64,000 nt of DNA, from NCBI GenBank assembly GCA_963693285.1, contig OY848922.1:3770923-3834922 (forward strand). Direction: 5' to 3'. Each line of letters begins with the position of its first letter. The stretch's first letter is position 1. This document shows, one piece after another, positions 56,345 through 64,000 of the stretch. Source of the stretch: Xestospongia muta. Its lineage: Eukaryota; Porifera; Demospongiae; Haplosclerida; Petrosiidae. A program made the position numbers and the translations under genes. Below the pieces are notes generated by a model. It saw nothing but the letters and a program-made list of their open reading frames with translations. It was not told the origin of the DNA and made no database searches.

Positions 56345-58840
56345 GCTATTAGTTAATATTTAAATTGTGTCATATGAATGTAATCTCATCTTACTATAAA
56401 ATCATAAACTACCAAGTCTCAAATTGTCATTCAGTGATATGGTTATGTATGCCTTGGCACAAAAGAAAGCTGTACGTACTACAAGTACAGTTTCTAATTA
56501 TTAAAAAACAGACAAATTCATGTTATGTTTATTCATATTAGCTCAATTATATTGTCAACCACATCCTTCCTAATCATATGTCAGTTTATATAGCAGTAGT
56601 GTGATATTAATGAACAGACTACTAAACAATACTAGTAGTAGTGGGTATACATGTAACATTAAAAATATAAGGCATGTGTGAAAAATATATCATACATATA
56701 GTTTAAGTTTCAGTGTCAAGAGAATATGTCTGTTTGTATTAGTAGAATGCAAGTTTATTTATTTAATGGCTGGTCTTGAATATAAGTTTCTAGATGAAAC
56801 ACTATTGTTAAACATTAAATACACAGGAAATTATTAGGCAATGGGAAACAAATTCCAACCATTAACAAAAATATAGTAACATTGTTTCAATCAATCTTCT
56901 AGTTTCACTTATCCATTTATCAATTTATAAATTCATCATACATGATCATATCTACATTCATATGTATATGCCTATATCCATTTACACTCAGTATAAAGAG
57001 ACTACCTTTATATTTATCAATTATAATAATTATAAGATAATGTACACTGTCACTACTAAAACATCATAATAACTGAACCTAAATTTAGAGGTTCTATTAA
57101 CAGTAGTCTGTGTCAAGGCTAACACTATATGTTTCATACCTCAAATTTAACATACACATATACAGGTATAAGGTACTATAATAAGACATAACATATTGCA
57201 TACAATGTATTTTATATGACAAACATGTACATGTAATGAACTAATGATTCTTATTATACCAATGACAATTTGTATACAATTTGTATACAAATGGCATTAT
57301 TATTGTACATATATACATGTATGGTAATGTCATACATTCTTAATATATTGTATCTTGACTCTCTTCAGACAGAGCAACATCAATGATGGAAATCTGTAAG
57401 TCAAGACCTTCATCTCCCATCTTTTACAACTTAATTACTAATTATGATAGACATGGCATAGTCTAATATGATTTATTTTAGTTATTTTATTTTCATTAAG
57501 GTAATTTTTTTAGTCAACCATCAGTTATAAAACTTCATCAATGTTTCTCATAATAATGTACTTACTATTTTCTAATATTAGTTCATGTAACATTGATAAA
57601 AAAGTTTTTTATATCTCCAACATATAATTATGTATTACTTTACTTTTTTTAAATTTTACATAGTTATATTGTTAGTAATTATAATGATATAACAGGTTCT
57701 TATATTGTGTTTTTGATTTCAAATGAAGTTATGTTTGACCTTCTGTGGAAATGTCAGTCATATTTGACAATGTTAAAGGTTATAGTATGCTCACACTAGT
57801 ACAAAACATACTTTTAATGAGTGTTAGTTACACTAGTTAACATATATCATGTACAAACATTACTCTTAGAGTATCTGTGTACTATTATAGTATATACCTG
57901 TCTGATAACAAAGCTATTGTTAGGTACAGTACAAATGTGGCAAAGGTTAGCTTATCAGTCAGTTCATATTACTATGGTAATTAATTTAAGATTTTAAAGA
58001 TTTAGCTGGATTATATTTTAAGATACCAGTAGTATGAAATAGATAGCAAGTTTTTGAGTTGATTTTGTCAAGTAATTATGTTAGTGAAATTTAATGATTA
58101 CTATCTATTTAACTTTTACAAGAGTGGTGATTGTGTTCTGAATGACCATATTTTTCAGAAAGTTATTGTGGCTTTTGAGAGATATGGGAAACATTCTCTG
58201 AGGTGATGTACGTGGTGTTCAAGGTCATCGAACTCCAGGTAAAGGTCATTTAATGTATTAGAATGGATGATGATAATACTCCCTTATATTGTTGTACTAG
58301 TACCTGCTGTGTGACCATGTAGATGAACAATGGAAGTACATGACATGTTCCTTTAGATTATCTGAGGGATTTCATAAGACATTTTAATCCTTTGATTGGC
58401 CATCGATCTGAAACTTATCAGGTTGGTCACAGTCGATGGTAACATGGCGATATTTTTATAGTAAGTATATCTTTAAAATATGAGACCAGGAAATCAGTCT
58501 AACCATAGGTATTTACCAATACCTGACCATCTTCACTGCAAACTAACTGAGCAATGTTGACTACTGAAGACTGCTTTATGATATTCACAAACTAATTGAG
58601 AGAGAGAAAACTTCAGTACATCTGAACATGTATTATGTGGTGTCAAAACCCTCCATATAAGATACTGAAAAGGGAAACATACATCAATAGGATTTATTGA
58701 CAGTCTTACTTTACCTGCAAAAGTACATTGTTCTTATTTTGTCCTGCACAATAATCTGGTGAAGTATATGATGAATATTTAGTTGGTAATTCTATAGTTA
58801 CTAGTGTAGTGAACTAATTACAGTGTTAATACCTTTTCCT
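56345..58840. other. No gene seen
   Basis: AT-rich. An exon-like stretch at 57370-57402 (CTTCAG ... GTAAGT) is too short to support. 58150-58240 has splice-like borders but stops in all frames. Confidence 0.5.
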
Positions 58841-58849
58841 GTGTCATAG

Positions 58850-59575
58850 GATTCATTAGTTAAATGGTTTACTTGTTGTGATACTGCTTCACAATAGACC
58901 CCAAAGATTCCACAATTCCTCTGTGTTAATGGGTTCTGGTTGAATGGGGTTATTTGGAAACTGCACCTGTTGAACAAATCAACATCAAATGTGTTCTAAT
59001 ACATAACATATAACTAATTGGACATGATTAAAACTATAGTGAGCTGTGATGTGACTGGTTGTGTGAGCAGAGGAGAAAGATATTGTTCACAGTGATCTGT
59101 TCCTTTAAATCAGCCTTTATCAGAACTTGTCTGTAATAATTATGTTCTTTCTGTGCAGCCTCCAAGTCATCCCTTGCTTTTGCAAAATCTAGAATAGAGG
59201 TCAAAAGTAATTCAAGCACTTTACTCTTAACATTTCTAAGCATTAGTACTTTACTTTAGTACAATGTTGTACCTTACAGTATATGTATATGTGTTTCTGT
59301 TTCTCTGTTATAACAGAGTGAGAGCTTGCCAGCAAATGATTCTATAGTGAAGTGTTGATACTTCATACCATTGTAGTACTGTGTCTCTAACACTGCTAAA
59401 ATAATATCACATGAATGTTATAATGATTACATGAGGTAAGTATTGAATTCAAACACTATAAAACATACTCTCAAAATAAGGTCTGTAATTTGTTTTCTCA
59501 GTAGCTTATACATTGTTCATGATATATAGCTTGTTTATGTGTATTAGAGAATAAAGCTGCCAATACATGTTCTTG
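58850..59575. repeat. Diverged dispersed duplication, copy 2
   Basis: Counterpart of 54600-55480, same orientation, perhaps 75% alike by eye. Holds the longer coiled-coil frame at 59188-59080. Confidence 0.65.
59080..59188 (-). CDS. Candidate coiled-coil exon
   Basis: After acceptor TCTAG the minus strand reads DFAKARDDLEAAQKEHNYYR then QVLIKADLKEQIT, strongly helical with charged heptads. The related copy at 54950 reads KPRDQLEAVLTEQNYQSKV then stops. Retained similarity at protein level suggests past coding. No donor is certain; the gene is unknown. Confidence 0.35.
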
Positions 59576-60522
59576 TATACTGATATTCTACCCACAGTTG
59601 TCATTGACCTATATATGTTAATTGCTATTACTGATGACTTCTAGCTTTTAGAAAAGCTTTATTTAAAGAAAAATGGTTCATTGACCAATCAAGGAGAGCC
59701 TAAGTTAAAAATACAACATTTATGAATGATTGGTATCTACAGCATTCCTTCTATGCAGGTCATAGAGAATGGAGATTTAAAGGTAGTAACATTACATATG
59801 TAGAGATGACACAGTGTTCTTTTTTCTTATTATATTTCTCTTTACACAATTATAACTATAAGTCTTATAAAGAATATTTTACACATAAAGATATGTTTGT
59901 ACATGAGGTATCCACTTTTAGAAATCTTTTTTAACAAATTTAAGCAATAATTTTATAGTGTTTGGAAATATACTCTGCAGGAAACAACATCTTATTAGCA
60001 GTGTAATAGCTAATTTATGAACTGTAATTATGTTCATGAAGAATATATAAAATGACAAATAGAATTCAGTGATACAATATTGTATTCTACCAGAACATTT
60101 GTTATAAGTGAAATCAACATGAGTTCCAAACTGTTTGAACCTGTTTCTTTAGGAGATTTGTCTTGTCTTTTATCAATATCAACAACTTAGCACCAATTAA
60201 CTTATTACTAAGACACTATCATACAAATACATCTTAGCCTGTCAACCAGTTATACCCTGATGTGATATTAAATAAATAATGTTACTTATGGCACTATTGG
60301 AAAATTTTGAGAAAATAATATGACATGGTTAAATATATTTTTGGCTACCAATTTTTTGGTCATTTTGAAATCACTTGTTCCTTGTAAATGCTATAATTGA
60401 GAAAATGCATTTTTAATAATTTTTCGACGTCTATCATCACGTGATTAAACACTAGACCTCGTGAAGGCTGTCTCCCTACTGCAAAGACGAAGGTCTCTTT
60501 GGACTTATTTACTAAGGTATAG

Positions 60523-60544
60523 ATGGCTAAGCTGCACCTGATTG
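60523..60544 (+). CDS. Candidate start exon (MAKLHLIG)
   Basis: ATGGCTAAGCTGCACCTGATTG followed by the perfect donor GTGAGTAAAG, in a locally GC-richer patch (60425-60545). It could be the first coding exon of a forward gene that runs out of the window, but no second exon was recognised. Confidence 0.25.
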
Positions 60545-60559
60545 GTGAGTAAAGTATTT

Positions 60560-62070
60560 AATATATTAAGTACACCATTCTGCCTTTATCAGATAGGTGC
60601 CGTGCGACATTAATAAGATCTATCATTGATGAATGACCTGAAATCATAGAATGTCGAGATAGGTCAATAGCTTATTAGTTAAAGGTTAGAATGTATAAGA
60701 TAAAGTGTACTGGCTTTAAGTGACAGTACTAGTAACCACAAAACTCCACAATGTAGATTAAAAAGCTACTGCCTTATATTTTATTAATCTCATTGCTGAG
60801 TTTGTAGTTGAAGTGTTATTACTCTTCATTGTGTTTGAGATTATTTTGCTTTGCTTGAAAAATTATTGTTAGTGATATATCAATAGTTGTAGGTGTTACT
60901 TGTTTAAATTGGATTATTCATTTATATGCTCTACCAGATGCTTATCTTTGCAACTAAAGCTTGAAAAGATCCACGTGCTTTCAAAGTTCAGCACATTAAT
61001 GAAACCTCGTACAAAAAAATTGCTTGCTTCAATTGAATGTTTCGTGGTACAAGCTTAAAAATTTTCAAGTAGCTGTACCTATCATAGTTGAGATGTATCT
61101 CAAGTTTTAAAGTTTTATGCTGTACAGAGACAGTGTGGCATATATTTTTCTGAAATTTAATGATGTCATTGAGTCAGCTTGATATTGAGAGGGCATTTGC
61201 AGATTTGCTATCATTAGGACAATTTTATTTTATTTGCAATAGAGAGCAAAGTAGGTAGTACCTTTATTTACTATAAATGTTTGAATCATAATACATGTAA
61301 GTTTTAACAGTTATAGCCAGAAACACTTACAGTGTAGGCTGTGTCAAGGATTAGTGATGTCCAGATTTTCCCAATGATTACTGTTGTCATGTATTCATGG
61401 CATTCGGTTGCTAAGAGTTAAAGTAACAATCAAACTTTTTTGTCGTAATTGCTAATATTTTTTTAAAATTAAAAACATTGTAAAGAATTACAGTGGCGGT
61501 TCTGATGAGAACCATTGAAAGGAGCATTATGATGAAGCTATAAAATTAGTTATTCCTTTGACAAGAACTATGATTGAGACCAGCAATACCACAATTACCA
61601 CTGATTCTCAATTATATTCTTGGAGGTGAACTTAAAATACTTAATTATTGATTAATTAGTTCACCTGATGATAACTCTGGACTTTGTATGTCACACCAAT
61701 TAGACCACACCTTGGTTTGAAGAAATAAATAAATTGGTTCAGGCTGTAAAGGGTGCTTGGATAATGATTTGCTATGCAAATTAAAGCTTACATGAAGAGT
61801 TATGCTTTTTGTGCAGTTAGTAAAGGAGTATCGAAAAAGTGGCAGAAAGAATTATACATCTGAGATTATGAATCCTTTCAATGTCATTCCTACTTTTAAT
61901 GCACTCAGCTTTATAGAAATTCTGTTCAATTGTTGCTTGCTCAACATGAGTGTTCATTGAATCAATGGTGTAGGATAAAGTATTCATTATTAATGTCCTC
62001 TTATTATCCTTTAGCTTTACATGTAGTTTATGAGATTTGGATGAATTGGCTACCTGACTAATAGCAACAG
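60560..62070. other. No gene seen
   Basis: AT-rich. No recognisable protein or repeat. Confidence 0.5.
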
Positions 62071-62077
62071 AAGGTCT

Positions 62078-62640
62078 CTGGCCATATCCAACAAAGATCT
62101 GATCATGGTTAGTAACAATGATATGTGAACAAACTTTTTTAAAGGTTGAAATAACTCATTTACCCAGCTGTATGTTTGTTGATGGCCATTATTGTGAATT
62201 AATCATTCCATCCTGCTCTCTTATCATGTGAGTGGGTAGAATTAGTACAACTATTCTTTTATAACCAGGAATTCTTCCTGTTAGAATTATGCATTAATAT
62301 CAGCACAGTTTCTTATGAATGTGACAGTATGTTTTAGCTCTTCAGTGGTATATGTGTTATTAGGAGGGTGATTAACATTACCATGAACTCTTGCACTTAA
62401 TCCATAATTGAGGTAGCTTAACCTAATAGTGCCCAACCTCTTTGTAATAATACTATGTAAAAAGAGAAAAGCTGTCCTACCAATCTATAAGGTATATTCT
62501 GTTAGTCAAATGTTTAGATTCATATATACTTTACCTTTATAACTTGCATATGAACTATGTTCCCTTTTTTCTTCATTTAGCTGATGTCCTCTGTGTTGAA
62601 CTATTGTAGACATTGATATGTGGGACATTTTTAGTAATAT
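62078..62640 (+). mobile_element. Partial copia-associated LTR
   Basis: Matches the interior of the LTR at 921-1476 and 63297-63850. Ends at GACATTGATATGTGGG. It lies just 5' of the copia tail, so it may be the remnant 5' LTR of an internally deleted element. Confidence 0.6.
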
Positions 62641-62699
62641 GGCTTAATCGACTATTAGTTGAGTTACACCCATAAAAGTAGCCATCTAAATTAGTTAAA

Positions 62700-62951
62700 A
62701 TATTTGAAGACAATCAATCATCCATTTGTATGGCGAAAAACTCACAATTTCATGGACGAAGCAAACATATAGACATCAAATACCATTTCAACAGAGACGA
62801 AACAAAGAAAGGAACAATAGATATACAATACTGCAGAACTGACACTGTGATAGCTGATATGCTAACAAAGAGATTGTATGCTGAACGATTTGAGAAACTC
62901 TGAGATATGGTTGGAGTCAAAGAATTTCATCTGATCCAAAGTGAGAAGGAG
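62700..62951 (+). pseudogene. Ty1/copia RNase H C-terminal relic
   Basis: Forward frame: FHGRSKHIDIKYHFNRDETK, GTIDIQYCRTDTVIADMLTK, RLYAERFEKL, a stop, then DMVGVKEFHLI. These are the conserved copia RNase H end motifs (H-RxKHIDIxYHF, ADxLTK). A purine tract follows. Confidence 0.82.
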
Positions 62952-64000
62952 TGATGAAGGTCACTGAGTATCAGACTCAGACTATTTACAATAATTGCAT
63001 ATAGGTCAGTTTATATAAGTAACCATGATTAAAAAGAATCTGGTCTCTTTCAAGTCACATGTGTTTATATAGAACTTTCTAGTTGATTTTGTTTATGTTT
63101 TGAGTTACTGTTTTTTGTACTGTTGGTCAGATTAAGTTGATCGTTTTGTTGATCATAAAAGGTCTAATTCTATCAAATTTTTAAAAAATGGCCAAAATTT
63201 TGTCTTGTCATACTAAGTGCCAATAAATCTGATAATCATAAAATGTGTGACACTTGTCTATGAATGTAATTATCTTATATGTATATTTAAGTTTTCTGGC
63301 CATATCCAACAAAGCTCTGATCATGGTTTAGTAGCAATGATATGGGAACAAATTTTTTCCAAGTGTCGAAGAAACTTATTTACCCAGCTTTGTGTTTGTT
63401 GATGGTCATTATCGTGAATTAATCATTCCATCCTGGTCTTTTGTCATGTGAGTGGGTAGAATTAGTACAACTATTCTTTTATAACCAGGAATTCTCCATG
63501 TTAGAATTATGCATGAATATCAGCATAGTTTCTTATGAATGTGACAGTGTGTTTTAACTTTTCAGTGATATTTGTGTTATTAGAAGGTGATTAGCATTAC
63601 CATGAACTCTTGTATTTAATCCATAATTGAGGTAACTTAACCTAATAGTACCCAACCTCTTTGTAATAATACTATGCAAAAAGAGAAAAGCTGTCCTACC
63701 AATTTATAAGATATATTCTGTTAGTCAACTGTTTAGATCCATATATACTTTACCTTAATACCTTATATATGAACTATGTTCCTTTTTTCTTTATCATTTA
63801 GTTGATGTCCTTTGTGTTAAATTATTGCAGACATTTATATGTGGGGCATTTCTAACCCAAAATAACAAAATCAGATTGAAAATCCAGTGCTTGACATTGA
63901 CTACTAGTAGATTTGTAATGGTATAAATAGATTGGACTACTGCAATGACCATTTCTATAGGAAGAACACTCACATCCAGCTTAAAATAAGTAAGCAATTT
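62952..64000 (+). mobile_element. Copia LTR running off the window
   Basis: Begins TGATGAAGG after the purine tract and matches 575-1620 closely to the window end. Confidence 0.6.

Noticed and set aside
52064..64000. A protein kinase domain upstream, to complete a DAPK
   Set aside because: I looked for HRD, DFG and glycine-loop patterns on the minus strand and saw none. The ATG at 52063 is a good start.
1..64000. CRISPR arrays, tRNA and rRNA genes
   Set aside because: No regularly spaced short repeats with unique spacers, and no tRNA arm or rRNA core sequences were recognised. The direct repeats are minisatellite, microsatellite or duplications.

Overview
The window looks like a piece of an invertebrate nuclear genome, most likely a demosponge; Amphimedon queenslandica or a relative is my best guess. 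The reasons are strong AT richness, short GT-AG introns beside very long repeat-filled ones, one-exon-per-ankyrin-repeat genes with Roc-type GTPase and Death domains, and a dense load of piggyBac, pogo, Harbinger, hAT, copia and gypsy relics. The species is an inference. Nothing looks bacterial: no operons, ribosome binding sites or CRISPR array.

The centrepiece is one gene on the minus strand, from 52063 (ATG) down to 12010 (stop). I can assemble it from 19 exons with matching splice sites and phases. The coding length is 4056 nt (1351 aa). It encodes about ten ankyrin repeats, each on its own phase-0 exon of 93-102 nt. These are followed by a half repeat, a Roc-like GTPase (P-loop, DSGGQ and a TxxD-type G4), a COR-like region, a conserved C-terminal exon, and two Death domains joined by short phase-1 exons. 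The order matches the non-kinase part of DAPK1 (ankyrin-ROC-COR-Death), but there is no kinase and there is a second Death domain. It is probably an intracellular signalling or innate-immune type protein.

The ankyrin part grew by duplication of exon plus intron. Five exons (23.4, 24.7, 29.2, 36.1 and 40.4 kb) share intron flanks. A block of about 4.55 kb (24213-28767 and 28768-33320, roughly 99% identical by eye) has just added two more ankyrin exons, unless it is a haplotype assembly artefact. A decayed paralogue of the same gene lies at 2.1-6.3 kb on the same strand.

Layout: 1-1.6 kb, fragment of a small DNA element with a HIRAN-like domain, then a copia tail and LTR; 2.1-6.3 kb, pseudogene paralogue; 6.5-11.3 kb, piggyBac wreckage; 12.0-16.6 kb, GTPase and Death exons; 17.8-20.5 kb, piggyBac relic carrying a nested Harbinger-type element; 22-36 kb, ankyrin exons, recent duplication, gypsy gag relics and a coding-type minisatellite; 36.5-40.3 kb, gypsy, hAT, MITE and piggyBac fragments; 40.4 kb, ankyrin exon; 40.9-42.2 kb, gypsy relic; 43.3-46.7 kb, piggyBac relic split by a pogo relic; 47-52 kb, ankyrin exons and start exon; 52.1-62 kb, sparse, with a few weak exon candidates; 62.1-64 kb, copia tail and LTR copies again.
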